DNA of 64,000 nucleotides from Salinicola lusitanus (lineage in GTDB: Bacteria; Pseudomonadota; Gammaproteobacteria; Pseudomonadales; Halomonadaceae): contig NZ_PZJM01000004.1 in NCBI RefSeq assembly GCF_003206045.1, positions 347,274-411,273 of the forward strand, read 5' to 3'. Shown piece by piece: positions 45,997-56,171 of the stretch (position 1 is its first letter; the number at the start of each line of letters is the position of its first letter). A program made the translations under genes and the position numbers. Below the pieces are notes generated by a model, which was not told the DNA's origin, did no database searches, and saw only the letters and a list, made by a program, of their open reading frames with translations.

Positions 45997-47838
45997 ATGC
46001 GGCAAGTCAAGGTCCTACGGATGGGACTCTTTTGCCTGGCGTTGCCCGCCGCGGGGCATGCCTGGGCACTCGGTGTGACGGTCAAGGGATTGAGCGGACC
46101 TCCGGCGGAGAATGTGGTCAACATCCTGTCCGAACTCGAGCCCGACAGCCAGGCGACCCGGGAGCGCTTGGACGGGGTGGTGAGGAACCGTGCCCAGCAG
46201 GCGCTGCAGGCCTTTGGCTACTACAACGCCAAACTGGCCACCCATTACCCCGATGCGGACAACCGGCGGGTCGTGATCGATGTCGAGCCGGGCGAGCGCA
46301 CCAAGATCACCCAGGTAGACGTCAAGCTGGAGGGCGACGCCAGGCAGGATGAAGCTTTCGAGGAGGTGATGCGCTCGAATCCGCTCAAGGTCGGCGACCC
46401 GCTGCTGCACTCTCGTTACGATGGTTTCAAGGGCAAGTTGTCGACCCTGGCGCTGGAGCGCGGCTACTTCAACTCTCGTTTCCGGCAACAACGAATCGAG
46501 GTTCGCCCCTGGGAAGAGAGCGCCCGCATTTTTCTCGATCTCGATAGTGGTCCACGCTATCGTTTCGGGCACGTGCACTTCCGAGGGAGCCAGATCGAAC
46601 CGCATCGGCTGCAAAACATGGTTCCCTTCGAACCTGGCGACCCCTATCTCGCCGGTGATCTCGCCACGCTCAACCAGAATCTCGGCCAGACCGACTGGTT
46701 TGCCGGGGTAGCGGTGCGCCCGCGCGTGAACGAGGAGGCCGCATCCACGGTCCCCAGCCAGTGGTGGAGCGAGTCGACCGGGCGCGATACCACCGCCGAC
46801 CCGTCCAGTGTGCTCGGCGGGCCGGGGCTGAGCATGGCCCGCGAGTTGACCGACAGCCAGCCCACGGTGGTTCCGGTCGATGTCGAACTGACACCGGCCG
46901 ACCGCCATCAGTTCGAGGTCGGTGTCGGCTACGCCACCGACGTAGGCCCGCGAACTCAGTTCTCCTGGACCATGCCTTGGCTAAATCGCTATGGCCACAG
47001 CCTGACCAACTCGCTCTACCTCTCGGCCCCCGAACAGCGCTTTTCGGGGGAGTACAGGATCCCGCTGGAGAACCCGCTGAGAGACAGCTACCGGGTTCGT
47101 TACGGGCTAAAGAATATCGACAACGAGGATACCAAGAGCTTCGAGAGCTCGGTGCAGTTGGCCCGCCACTGGGAGTTTTCCAACGGCTGGATCCAGGATC
47201 TCTACTGGCAGACCACCTACGAGGATTTCACCCAGGCCGATCAGAACGACGCGGTGCTGCTGCTCTATCCCGGCATCAGCTGGTCGCGAACGCGCAAGCG
47301 CAACCCGATCTTCCCGAGCTGGGGCGACAAGCAGGAACTCACTCTGGAGTGGTCCGACCCTTCGTGGGGGTCGGACGCCCGCTTCGTGCGCACCACCTTC
47401 AACTCCCAGTGGGTGCGGATGCTCGGCGGCGAGAACCGCTTCGTCGGGCGTATCGGTGGTGGTGCCATGGCGACCAACACCTTCGACAAGATCCCCCCCT
47501 CGCTGCGCTTCTTCGCCGGTGGCGATCAGAGCATACGCGGCTATTCCTACGAGAGCCTGTCGCCGGAAAACGACGATGGCGAGCTGCTTGGCGGACAGCA
47601 CATGCTGACCAGCAGCATCGAGTATCAACGCCACCTGACCGGCAATTTCTGGAGCGCGACCTTCGTCGATACCGGCAACGCCTTCGACGAGTGGTGGCCC
47701 GATGAGCTCAAGACCGGCGCCGGCGTCGGCGTGCGCTGGATTTCACCCGTTGGGCCGATCCGTTTCGATATCGCCCACCCGTTTGACGACGAGGAGGACT
47801 CTTGGCGTCTTCATTTCTCCATCGGACCGGAGTTCTGA
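45997..47838 (+). CDS. tamA: Translocation and assembly module outer-membrane protein TamA
   Basis: 613 residues of the Omp85 family. Signal peptide (MGLFCLALPAAGHAWA), three POTRA domains (about 25-280) with GYYNAKLATHYPD, RGYFNSRFRQQRIEV and GPRYRFGHVHFRG, then a 16-strand barrel with FFAGGDQSIRGYSYESLSP, the lid-loop RGY motif, and a terminal beta strand ending HFSIGPEF. It lies in the outer membrane and works with TamB. It overlaps the tamB start by 37 nt. Confidence 0.94.
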   Translation: MRQVKVLRMGLFCLALPAAGHAWALGVTVKGLSGPPAENVVNILSELEPDSQATRERLDGVVRNRAQQALQAFGYYNAKLATHYPDADNRRVVIDVEPGERTKITQVDVKLEGDARQDEAFEEVMRSNPLKVGDPLLHSRYDGFKGKLSTLALERGYFNSRFRQQRIEVRPWEESARIFLDLDSGPRYRFGHVHFRGSQIEPHRLQNMVPFEPGDPYLAGDLATLNQNLGQTDWFAGVAVRPRVNEEAASTVPSQWWSESTGRDTTADPSSVLGGPGLSMARELTDSQPTVVPVDVELTPADRHQFEVGVGYATDVGPRTQFSWTMPWLNRYGHSLTNSLYLSAPEQRFSGEYRIPLENPLRDSYRVRYGLKNIDNEDTKSFESSVQLARHWEFSNGWIQDLYWQTTYEDFTQADQNDAVLLLYPGISWSRTRKRNPIFPSWGDKQELTLEWSDPSWGSDARFVRTTFNSQWVRMLGGENRFVGRIGGGAMATNTFDKIPPSLRFFAGGDQSIRGYSYESLSPENDDGELLGGQHMLTSSIEYQRHLTGNFWSATFVDTGNAFDEWWPDELKTGAGVGVRWISPVGPIRFDIAHPFDDEEDSWRLHFSIGPEF

Positions 47839-50800
47839 TTCGGCTACTGCTGTTCCTGATCCTGTGGCTGCTGGGTCTGGTTCTAACGCTGGTCGGGCTG
47901 GGATTGTCCCCCTGGGGTAGCCAATGGCTGTTCGAGCAGGCCCAGTCGAGAGGCTGGGTCGAGGCACAACGTTTCGAAGGCGCGCCGCTCGATGAGCTGA
48001 CCGTCGACGGTCTGCGCCTGTCTGCCGGGACACTGGACCTGTCCGTCGATCATCTCCACCTGGCCTGGGCGGACGACTGCCTGCTCAAGGGGCGGATCTG
48101 CCTGGACGATCTGACGATCACGGGGGCGCGAATTCGACTGGGCGAGAGCGAATCGCAACCGTCCCCTGAGCCTGACGCGGCCGAAGGGAGTGGCATGCCG
48201 TCGATCTCCGTGCCGCTGCCCATCGAGATTCGCCAGGTGCGCCTGGACGATGTCGGCATTCAGCTCGCCGACGGTACCAACGTGCACTGGGATCATTTCC
48301 AGACCGCTGCCGAGATGGCCGGCAACCATCTGAAACTGCTCCCGACGACCCTGGAGCGGACTCGCATCGCACTTCCCCAGAGCCCGGGCCTGACGCTGGC
48401 GACGCCCGACCTGGGCAGCGGCGTCTTGAGCCCGGATGCCATCGATGCGTCGGTCGCCATCAACACGGTCGATGGCGACAACGGCAATGACGGCGGGGCC
48501 AAGGTCTCCACGCCGCTGACGGACGCCGCGGCGCTAGCCGCCGTTCCCGATGCCCCGGTCGCCGTCGCGCTGACACCATTGACCCTGGCGGCGGCTGCCA
48601 ACGTTGCCGACGGTAGTGCCGAGCAGACCGATGCGCGGGTTCAGCGCATCGAGCAGAGCCTGCGGGAGATCCGGGATCGGCTGCCCGATATCCAGCTGCC
48701 GCTGGAGGTTGAGATACCGGACCTGACGATCAGCGACCTGCAACTCGAGGGACCGAGCCCGCAGCATCTCGACCGGTTGGCGCTGTCGGCCTCCGCGGTC
48801 GACCGCCGGGTCGAGATTCACCGGTTGATGGTGGATTCGCCCGATGGCCACGTCGAACTCACCGCCAGTGCCGAGCTGCAAGGGGACGTCCCGCTCTCCC
48901 TGTCACTGCAGGGTCGCATTACCCGAGCGCCGATCTATGGCCAGACACTATCGCTCGACGCCAACGGCACCCTGGCCGACCTGGACATCCGGCTACGCAC
49001 GGCCGGCAACGCCGCGGCCGCGGTCGATGCGCGACTCCAGGCGTTCGCGCCAGGATTGCCGTTTTCGGTGAATGTCAACGCCGAGCGGCTGCGCTGGCCG
49101 CTGGCCGCGCGGCCCTTTGCGCCGCTCACCGATCTGGAAGGCGGCCTCGATGAGGTCGCGATCCTGAGTGCCCGCGAGCTTCGCGGCATCAAGCCGGTCG
49201 AGCAGACCCCAGCGCAGTACCAGCTTGACCACCTGACGCTGGCTGTCGAGGGTCGACTCGACGACTATCGTGCCAGCGTCGACCTTGCCGGTCAGGGCGA
49301 GGGCCTGCCCCCGGTGACACTAAGTGTCGCCGGCGAAGGGGACCTCGATCATTTCCGCTGGCAACCGATGCGGCTGGCAGCCGAGGGCGGCCAGCTCAAC
49401 AGCCAGGGGACGGTACGCTGGACCCCGGCTCTCTCGGCCAGCGTGAACCTGGATTTCGAGCAGCTTCCGCTGGAGGCGTTCACCCAGGCCGTGACAGGGC
49501 AATTGAACGGCCAGGCCCGTGCGGCCTTCGCCATGCGCGACGACGGCGGCTGGCAGCTGTCGGTTCCGCAACTGGCGATCGATGGCCGGCTGCAACAGCG
49601 CGCACTCAAGCTGAATGCGCGTCTCGACGGCAACAGCGATAACCAGTGGGACATCCGCGCACTCGATTTTCGTCAGGGTGACAATCGCGTGACCGCCAGC
49701 GGCCGCGTCGACGACCATCTCGCTATCGATGGCCGGATCGATGCTCCGGCGTTGGGCACGATCTTGCCGGACCTGTCGGGCGCGCTGCGCGGCCAGTTCC
49801 AAGGGCGCGGCACGCTGACGAGGCCGCAGATCACGGTCGACCTGCAAGGCAGCAATGTTGGATACGCGGAAAACCGTCTCGAGCAGTTGGTGCTGAAGGC
49901 CAACTCCACCGGTACGCGGGACCCGCAGTTCGACGTCAACTTGAACGCCAGCGGCGTCCAGGCCGGCGGACAGCAGCTTCGGAGCGTCGATCTGGACCTC
50001 CAGGGGAGACTGTCGCGACATCAACTGGCGCTCGACGTCAGTGGCGGTGAGGGCCTACCGGTCTCGCAGGCCTCGGTGAGGTTGCAGGGCGGCCTGGACA
50101 GCGCGTTCCAGAACTATCGGGGGGCATTCTCCCGGCTCTCGGCATCGACCGACTACGGCGACATCGCCCTGCGCGACTCGCTGGACTTCAGCGCCAACCT
50201 GACCAACGCCAGTGCGACGATCTCGCCGTTCTGTCTCGATCGCCAGCAGGGCGGCGCGCTCTGCCTGACCGAGCGCATGAACGCGTCGGCCGCGCAGGGA
50301 CGCGCTGCGCTGTCGATCGATGACGTCCCGATGGCGCTGCTCAACGATTTCATGCCGAGCGGGTGGCAAGTCGATGGCCAGACCAGCGGTAACATGGTTG
50401 CCAGTTGGTCACGCGGCGGTCAGGCCTGGGCCGCCACGGCCGATATCGATAGCCGCATCGATGTCAGCGGTGTCGACGCGAGGGGGGCTCCCTGGCAAGT
50501 GCCGGCGGCGACGATCTCTCTGTCGCTGGACGCCGACCAGCAGCGAGCCCAGACGCAACTCGACCTTCAGCTGGAAGATGCCGGAAAGGTGCAGCTGCAG
50601 GCACGGATCGACGACCCGGCGGGGCAAGGCAACCTGCAGGGGCGCCTGCAGATGAGCGACCTTCGCTTCAGTCCCTATCGGCCACTGATATCCGGGATCG
50701 ACCAGTTGGAGGGCGCCATCAATGGCGACGTCTCGCTGGGTGGCACGGTGGCGATGCCGGCCTTGAATGGCAACGTCACGATCGACGGCGTCAGGGTCAA

Positions 50801-51980
50801 GGGCGGCGTGTCTCCGGTGGCGGTGACCGATGGACAACTGACGCTGGCGCTGCGGGGCCAGTCATCGACACTGCAAGGCTTCGTTCAGAGTGAGGATGGC
50901 CGGCTCGACCTGACCGGCGACGCCAATTGGCAGCAGCCCGACGAGTGGAGGGCCAATGTCGATATCGATGGTACCCAGTCTCCGCTCATGGTCGCGATGC
51001 CGGCCTATGGGCGTCTGCGGATAGCGCCGGACCTGCAGATCCGGGCGATGCCACAGCGCTTGCAGGTTCGGGGCGACGTGAGCGTACCGTGGGCACGTCT
51101 GGAAATCGGCCAGATTCCCTCGTCCGCCCAGGCACCCAGCAGCGACACCGTCGTGATTACCGAGGAGGAGGACCGGCAGCAGCAGGCCGCTGCCGCCGCC
51201 CGCCAGAACGACGAGGGTGCCGGCACTGCCCAGGCTCTGGCCGATGCGGGGATGCAGCTCGACGTTCGGGTCAATCTGCACCTGGGGCCCGACATGAAGC
51301 TGGAGGCCTATGGGCTGGAAGCCGGCCTGCGGGGCGAACTTCAGGTCCGCCAGGGCACCGGCCCGGTTCAGTTGTATGGCGATGTGAACCTGGTCGATGG
51401 TACCTACACCTCCTTCGGCCAGGATCTCATCATTCGGCAGGGCCAGGTGCTGTTCAGCGGGCCGGCGTCGCAGCCAAGCCTGCAGTTCGAAGCCATCCGC
51501 AACCCGGATACCACCGAAGACGATGTGATCGCGGGCTTGCGGGTGACGGGCTCCGCTTCCGCGCCGCGTCTGACGATCTTCTCCGAGCCGGCGATGACCG
51601 AGAGTCGGGCGCTCTCCTACATCCTGAGAGGCCGGGCACCCGAGGACTCGGGTAGTGGAGACGACGCCCTGACCTCGGCGCTGATCGGGCTCTCGCTTTC
51701 GCAGACCGGCAGCGCCGTGGGTCAGGTCGGCCAGGCGTTCGGCGTTCAGGACCTGAGCCTCGATGCCTCGGGATCGGGCGACGACAGCCAGGTCGTGGTC
51801 AGCGGCTACGTCTTCGACGACTTGAAGGTAAGCTATGGCGTCGGCATATTCTCTCCCATCGCCGAGCTGACCCTGCGTTACCGCCTGATCCAGAATCTGT
51901 ATCTGCAGGCCGTTTCCGGGGCGGCGCAGGCCGTCGATCTGATCTACACCTTTAGCCTGGGTCGCGCCAACAGCCGCTGA
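47802..51980 (+). CDS. tamB: Translocation and assembly module inner-membrane protein TamB
   Basis: 1392 residues, longer than the E. coli protein (1259). One N-terminal membrane helix ([26 protein letters not shown]) and a very long beta-rich body expected to form a lipid-conducting taco across the periplasm. The C-terminal DUF490 region ([15 protein letters not shown] to IYTFSLGRA) is well conserved. The start is a TTG at 47802 with GAGGAGG 4 nt upstream, lying inside tamA. A segment around residues 190-270 rich in Ala/Val/Asp looks like a lineage-specific insertion. Confidence 0.94.
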   Translation: MASSFLHRTGVLIRLLLFLILWLLGLVLTLVGLGLSPWGSQWLFEQAQSRGWVEAQRFEGAPLDELTVDGLRLSAGTLDLSVDHLHLAWADDCLLKGRICLDDLTITGARIRLGESESQPSPEPDAAEGSGMPSISVPLPIEIRQVRLDDVGIQLADGTNVHWDHFQTAAEMAGNHLKLLPTTLERTRIALPQSPGLTLATPDLGSGVLSPDAIDASVAINTVDGDNGNDGGAKVSTPLTDAAALAAVPDAPVAVALTPLTLAAAANVADGSAEQTDARVQRIEQSLREIRDRLPDIQLPLEVEIPDLTISDLQLEGPSPQHLDRLALSASAVDRRVEIHRLMVDSPDGHVELTASAELQGDVPLSLSLQGRITRAPIYGQTLSLDANGTLADLDIRLRTAGNAAAAVDARLQAFAPGLPFSVNVNAERLRWPLAARPFAPLTDLEGGLDEVAILSARELRGIKPVEQTPAQYQLDHLTLAVEGRLDDYRASVDLAGQGEGLPPVTLSVAGEGDLDHFRWQPMRLAAEGGQLNSQGTVRWTPALSASVNLDFEQLPLEAFTQAVTGQLNGQARAAFAMRDDGGWQLSVPQLAIDGRLQQRALKLNARLDGNSDNQWDIRALDFRQGDNRVTASGRVDDHLAIDGRIDAPALGTILPDLSGALRGQFQGRGTLTRPQITVDLQGSNVGYAENRLEQLVLKANSTGTRDPQFDVNLNASGVQAGGQQLRSVDLDLQGRLSRHQLALDVSGGEGLPVSQASVRLQGGLDSAFQNYRGAFSRLSASTDYGDIALRDSLDFSANLTNASATISPFCLDRQQGGALCLTERMNASAAQGRAALSIDDVPMALLNDFMPSGWQVDGQTSGNMVASWSRGGQAWAATADIDSRIDVSGVDARGAPWQVPAATISLSLDADQQRAQTQLDLQLEDAGKVQLQARIDDPAGQGNLQGRLQMSDLRFSPYRPLISGIDQLEGAINGDVSLGGTVAMPALNGNVTIDGVRVKGGVSPVAVTDGQLTLALRGQSSTLQGFVQSEDGRLDLTGDANWQQPDEWRANVDIDGTQSPLMVAMPAYGRLRIAPDLQIRAMPQRLQVRGDVSVPWARLEIGQIPSSAQAPSSDTVVITEEEDRQQQAAAAARQNDEGAGTAQALADAGMQLDVRVNLHLGPDMKLEAYGLEAGLRGELQVRQGTGPVQLYGDVNLVDGTYTSFGQDLIIRQGQVLFSGPASQPSLQFEAIRNPDTTEDDVIAGLRVTGSASAPRLTIFSEPAMTESRALSYILRGRAPEDSGSGDDALTSALIGLSLSQTGSAVGQVGQAFGVQDLSLDASGSGDDSQVVVSGYVFDDLKVSYGVGIFSPIAELTLRYRLIQNLYLQAVSGAAQAVDLIYTFSLGRANSR

Positions 51981-52048
51981 CCCGCTCAATCGACAAGTCC
52001 GGCGTGCGCCCTCAGCGCACGTCGGCCTCGATCATCCGGAGGCAAGCC

Positions 52049-52687
52049 ATGTTTCAACGACGTTCCGATTCACTGCCGACCGCGGAGACGGCGCTGCCGG
52101 GCCGCGACACCCCCCTCGAGATCCGTGGAGAACATCTGCTCACTGGCGTCTCGATGCTGCCGCCTTTCCCGGCCGGCACCGAACAGATCGTGCTGGGACT
52201 CGGGTGCTTCTGGGGCGCCGAGCGGCTGTTCTGGGAGTTGGATGGCGTGACCGTCACGGCGGTGGGTTATGCCGGCGGGATCACGCCCAATCCGACCTAC
52301 GAAGAGACCTGTACCGGGAAGACCGGGCATGCCGAGGTCGTGATGGTCGTCTACGACCCGGCACGGATCACCCTCGAGTCGCTGCTGGGCACGTTCTGGG
52401 AAGCCCATGATCCGACCCAGGGGATGCGTCAGGGCAACGATCTCGGCACCCAGTACCGTTCGGCGATCTACACCACCAACGAGTCGCAGCGAGCGACGGC
52501 GGAGCAGAGCCGAGACGAGTACCAGGCAGCGCTGCGGTCGCAGGGGCTCGGAACGATCACCACCGAGATCCGCCCGCTGGAGACGTTCTATTATGCCGAG
52601 GAGTATCATCAGCAGTATCTGGCCAAGAATCCCAACGGCTATTGTGGCTTGAAGGGAACTGGCGTCACCTGCCCGATCCCGGCTTGA
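52049..52687 (+). CDS. msrA: Peptide methionine sulfoxide reductase MsrA
   Basis: 212 residues, the same length as E. coli MsrA. Catalytic Cys53 in [10 protein letters not shown] and resolving C199 and C208 in [12 protein letters not shown]. Conserved [13 protein letters not shown] and [19 protein letters not shown] complete the site. It repairs methionine-S-sulfoxide in proteins with thioredoxin. GGAGG lies 7 nt before the ATG. It ends the plus-strand run and converges on yheT. Confidence 0.96.
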   Translation: MFQRRSDSLPTAETALPGRDTPLEIRGEHLLTGVSMLPPFPAGTEQIVLGLGCFWGAERLFWELDGVTVTAVGYAGGITPNPTYEETCTGKTGHAEVVMVVYDPARITLESLLGTFWEAHDPTQGMRQGNDLGTQYRSAIYTTNESQRATAEQSRDEYQAALRSQGLGTITTEIRPLETFYYAEEYHQQYLAKNPNGYCGLKGTGVTCPIPA

Positions 52688-52744
52688 CCGGGAGCCGGGC
52701 GCCATCCTCCAACAGCCGCCCTCCGGCGCCGCTGTCCACCGGCT

Positions 52745-53773
52745 CTACGGATGGGGCAGGTGAGAAGGCGTCGCTCGCTCGAGTTGGCGTGGCGCCCACT
52801 GTCGCAGCTGTTGCTCGATGCGGCGCGTCAGCCAGGAGCGAAGGCGTCCACCGCGTCGCTCCACGTAACCGACATGCCCGCCATGACGGGCGATCTCGAC
52901 CCGGACCGATGGCGAGGGTGGCGGCAGCCGCGAGAACAGATCCCCCGGCATGAATGGGTCGTCTGCCGCATGCAGGATCAATGTCGGCAGCTCGATCTCA
53001 CCCAGCAGCGGGCCAGCCGATGCCCGACGATAGTAGTCGCTCGCGGAACGGAATCCATGCAGCGGGGCGGTAACGTCATTGTCGTAGGCCCAGAAACTGT
53101 TCAGCCGACGAATCTGGCCCGCGTTGATCTTGAGCGGCAGCGGCGTCGTCTGTAGCCGGGTCAGCACCTTGTGCTTGAGCTGGCGCAGCAGATAGCGTTG
53201 ATAGACGCGGGAGATGCCGCGGTTGAGGGTGTCCGCGCTCGCCGCCAGATCCAGCGGCGCATTGATCGCGATGGCCCCCGCCAGCGGCAGGCTGTCGCCC
53301 CCCTGTTCGGCAACCAGTTTCAACAACATGTTGGCACCCAGCGAAACGCCGGCGGCCACCATCAGCGCCTGGGGATAGCGCTGTGCCAGTTGCCCCACGA
53401 TCCAGTACGCATCGGCGGTATCACCTGAATGGTAGGCCCGCGGCAGTCGATTGGGCGTCTGTCCGCAGCCGCGAAAATGCATCAGCACGGCGCGCCATCC
53501 CATTGCCGCCGCCGCGTGGAGAAGCTCGCGGGCATAGGGGGAGTCGAAGGATCCCTCCAGGCCGTGAAACAGCAGGAATATCGGCGCATCGGCTCGCGAC
53601 GGGGCCGGCCGGGCCCAGGCCAGCTCCACGAAATCGCCATCCGGCAGATCGACGATTTCGGTCTCTCGCGCCAGCTTCCGCCCGGGCAGGAGCCGGGGCA
53701 GCAGCGTCTGAACGTGGGCGTTGCGCAATCCCGCCGGCGCCCGGAAGTCGGCCGCTACGATCGTGCTTGCCAT
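52745..53773 (-). CDS. yheT: YheT-like alpha/beta hydrolase
   Basis: 342 residues of the UPF0017 family of serine hydrolases. Nucleophile Ser in AAGVSLGANML, acid Asp in LHAADDPFMP and His in RHGGHVGYVE. The opening AGLRNAHVQTLLPRLL and FHGLEGSFDSPYARELL match E. coli YheT. It is cytoplasmic or membrane-associated, with an unknown ester or lipid substrate. It starts 7 nt after pepQ. Confidence 0.9.
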   Translation of the reverse strand: MASTIVAADFRAPAGLRNAHVQTLLPRLLPGRKLARETEIVDLPDGDFVELAWARPAPSRADAPIFLLFHGLEGSFDSPYARELLHAAAAMGWRAVLMHFRGCGQTPNRLPRAYHSGDTADAYWIVGQLAQRYPQALMVAAGVSLGANMLLKLVAEQGGDSLPLAGAIAINAPLDLAASADTLNRGISRVYQRYLLRQLKHKVLTRLQTTPLPLKINAGQIRRLNSFWAYDNDVTAPLHGFRSASDYYRRASAGPLLGEIELPTLILHAADDPFMPGDLFSRLPPPSPSVRVEIARHGGHVGYVERRGGRLRSWLTRRIEQQLRQWAPRQLERATPSHLPHP

Positions 53774-53780
53774 GGCGAGC

Positions 53781-55118
53781 TCAGCCCTCGACGACGGATG
53801 TGCCCTGGGTCAGGTTGTCGTGACCATCGGTAGTGATGATCACGTTGTCCTCGATACGGATGCCGCCATGATCTTGCAGGCGATCGATGGCCGCCCAGTC
53901 GACCGCGTCGCGCTGGGCGCCGTGCCGGAACGGCTCCAGCAGCATCGGGATCACGTAGAGTCCGGGCTCGATGGTCACGACCATGCCGGCATCGAGCGTT
54001 CGTGTCAGGCGCAGGGCTGGGTCCTCCGCCGGCGGTGGTAGCGGCGTTCCCCGGTCATCGCGCTGGCGCCCAGCCACGTCGTGAACCTGAATTCCCAGGC
54101 TGTGCCCCAGCCCATGGGGGCAGAACGCCCGGGTCAGGCCGCACGCTACCGCGGCCTCGGCGCTGAGCTTAACCAGCCGAGTCTCCACCAGCAGCTCGGC
54201 CAGATGGCGGTGCATTTCCCGATGCAGATCGACGAACGACAGGCCCGGGGCGAGGCGGGCAATGAGTCGCTGTTGATAGTCGATGACGCCCTCGAGGAGG
54301 CGCTCGAATAGCGGGTCGGCGTGGGCGGATGCCCAGGTACGGGTGATGTCCGCCGCGTAACCGGCATGGGCATGTCCTGCGTCGACCAGCAGCGACCGCG
54401 GCACCTCGGGCGCTTCCAGGTCGTAGTGCTGATAGTGAAGGGTACCGGCATGGTGATTGATGCCGATGATGTTCTGGTAGGGAACCTGGAATTCGCGCTG
54501 ACGGGTCGCGGCGAGGTAGGCGAGCTGGATGTCGAGTTCGCCGGCGCCATCGGCGAAGGCGGCGCGGGCCGCCTCGTGGCCCGCCAGGGCCCACTGGTTG
54601 GCGACGAACAGGCAATGACGTTCGTGATCGTCCTTGCGCATGCGGAGTTCGTCCAGTGCCGCCAGCAGCCCCGGTGGGTTGAGTTCGGCGCCCAGAGGCA
54701 TCGCCGAGGCATCCAGGTCGCCGATCACCGCCAGTCGCCGTGCGGAGATCTGGCGCGGCGGCGGCCAGCCGGTGTCACGCAACGGCTCCAGCGTCATCAT
54801 CTGCGCCAGCACGCCCGTCGGCGCCGGCGTGGGGAGATGCCAGAAGTCCGCCGGGGCGTAGTAATACCAGCGGGGCATGCTGCCCGGCTGGATCAACAAC
54901 CAGTCATGCTGGTGGTGGCTCGCACCGGTCCAGTGGACGAAGTGTCCATAGCTCCTGAAAGAGGTCTCCTGATCGTCGGCAAAATGAACGCCGGCATGGC
55001 CGCTGTAGATGAGCACGGCGTCGAACCCCTGAGTGGCCAGGATGCTGGCATAGGCAGCCTCCAGGCGTTCCAGATGGGCGCGTTGGCGTGTCTCGGCGCT
55101 AGCGGTTTGAGAGCTCAT
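53781..55118 (-). CDS. pepQ: Xaa-Pro dipeptidase PepQ
   Basis: 445 residues (E. coli PepQ 443). Pita-bread M24 metalloprotease. The metal ligands are all present: the two Asp of LLVDAGHAHAGYAADITRTW, His of CPHGLGHSLG, Glu of TIEPGLYVIP and Glu of GIRIEDNVII. It splits X-Pro dipeptides in the cytoplasm. The ATG overlaps the upstream LysR stop as ATGA. The peptide ABC transporter genes lie upstream on the same strand, so imported X-Pro peptides could be its substrate. Confidence 0.94.
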   Translation of the reverse strand: MSSQTASAETRQRAHLERLEAAYASILATQGFDAVLIYSGHAGVHFADDQETSFRSYGHFVHWTGASHHQHDWLLIQPGSMPRWYYYAPADFWHLPTPAPTGVLAQMMTLEPLRDTGWPPPRQISARRLAVIGDLDASAMPLGAELNPPGLLAALDELRMRKDDHERHCLFVANQWALAGHEAARAAFADGAGELDIQLAYLAATRQREFQVPYQNIIGINHHAGTLHYQHYDLEAPEVPRSLLVDAGHAHAGYAADITRTWASAHADPLFERLLEGVIDYQQRLIARLAPGLSFVDLHREMHRHLAELLVETRLVKLSAEAAVACGLTRAFCPHGLGHSLGIQVHDVAGRQRDDRGTPLPPPAEDPALRLTRTLDAGMVVTIEPGLYVIPMLLEPFRHGAQRDAVDWAAIDRLQDHGGIRIEDNVIITTDGHDNLTQGTSVVEG

Positions 55119-56053
55119 GGCGCGTGTCCTGTCGTTGACGTTGTCGTCGAGCCGGTGGCGAGCTGCTGCAGCAGCCCCGGCAGTGAGGGGTGACGGCTAT
55201 CGTGACGAAAATAGAGGCGCAGCGACAGCGGCACGTCCCAGCGCTGATCGCCGGCCCGGGTCAGTTCGCCGGCTTCGAGCAGGTGGCGAACGGTGCGCCA
55301 GGGTAACCATCCGAGCCCATAGCCCTGCTGCACCAGTTCGCGAATGTTGGATGTCTGGATGTTTTCGTTGAGCGTGGCCAGGTGGACTTCCTGACGGGAA
55401 CGTCCCCAATGGGCGTGTAGCGCCGCCGCGATCAGGCCACTGGGGTGATAGGCGATGTGCGGCACCGGCTCACGCTTGCTGCCCGGCAGCATGAAGCGCG
55501 GTTGACCATCGAGATTGGCCAGGCTGACGGGCACCAGGCGCTCTTCGCCGATCTCGAGATAGCGCACGCCCCCGAGGTCGAGTTCCAGCGCCGTGCGACT
55601 CTCCGGCCAGTAGCACAGTGCCAGATCCACCTCGCCGCGTTCGAGCGCCTGAAAATACTCCCCGACCAGCCAGCTCGTGGCTCGCAGGTAGGGCTCCACC
55701 TGGGCATGAAGGGCGTGGGCCTCCAGCCAGCCCGGGACGAAATGCGTGACCAGGCTCTGTGGCGCAGCGAGCTTGATGCGGCGGGCGTCTTCATGGCCGA
55801 GGTTCTTCAGTCGCTCCCGCGTCACTCGCACCCGCTCGGTGATCTGCTGGCACAGGATCAGGAACTCCTCGCCGGCCGGAGTCAGGCTGAGCGGCAGAGT
55901 CTGGCGGTTGATCAGCGTGGTCCCCATCGACTCCTCGAGCAGTTTGATGCGTCGCGAGAAGGTCGGCTGGGTGACGTTCTGCTGATCGGCAGCGCGGGAG
56001 AAATGACGCGTTTCGGCCAGGACGATGAAATCCTCTAGCCAACGTAGTTCCAT
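55115..56053 (-). CDS. LysR-family regulator, HypT-like (second copy)
   Basis: 312 residues. N-terminal MELRWLEDFIVLAETRHFS with the HTH NVTQPTFSRRIKLLEESMGTTL and effector domain AAPQSLVTHF, RGEVDLALCYWP and GYGLGWLPWRTV. It shares the EL/ETKWLEDF start and general layout with HypT and with the 20230-21147 gene, but the two are clearly diverged. It lies between the ABC transporter and pepQ, linked to pepQ by ATGA, so it may regulate peptide uptake. The effector is unknown. Confidence 0.86.
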   Translation of the reverse strand: MELRWLEDFIVLAETRHFSRAADQQNVTQPTFSRRIKLLEESMGTTLINRQTLPLSLTPAGEEFLILCQQITERVRVTRERLKNLGHEDARRIKLAAPQSLVTHFVPGWLEAHALHAQVEPYLRATSWLVGEYFQALERGEVDLALCYWPESRTALELDLGGVRYLEIGEERLVPVSLANLDGQPRFMLPGSKREPVPHIAYHPSGLIAAALHAHWGRSRQEVHLATLNENIQTSNIRELVQQGYGLGWLPWRTVRHLLEAGELTRAGDQRWDVPLSLRLYFRHDSRHPSLPGLLQQLATGSTTTSTTGHAP

Positions 56054-56171
56054 GGCTTTCTCTATCGTGGATCCTGCTGTTGCGAGGCACCGGGCGGCGA
56101 GTTGGCGTAGCGTGGCGTCGACCCGGGACAGCCTACCCGATGGGCCCGGGGTCGCCTATTGGTGACTGCCA

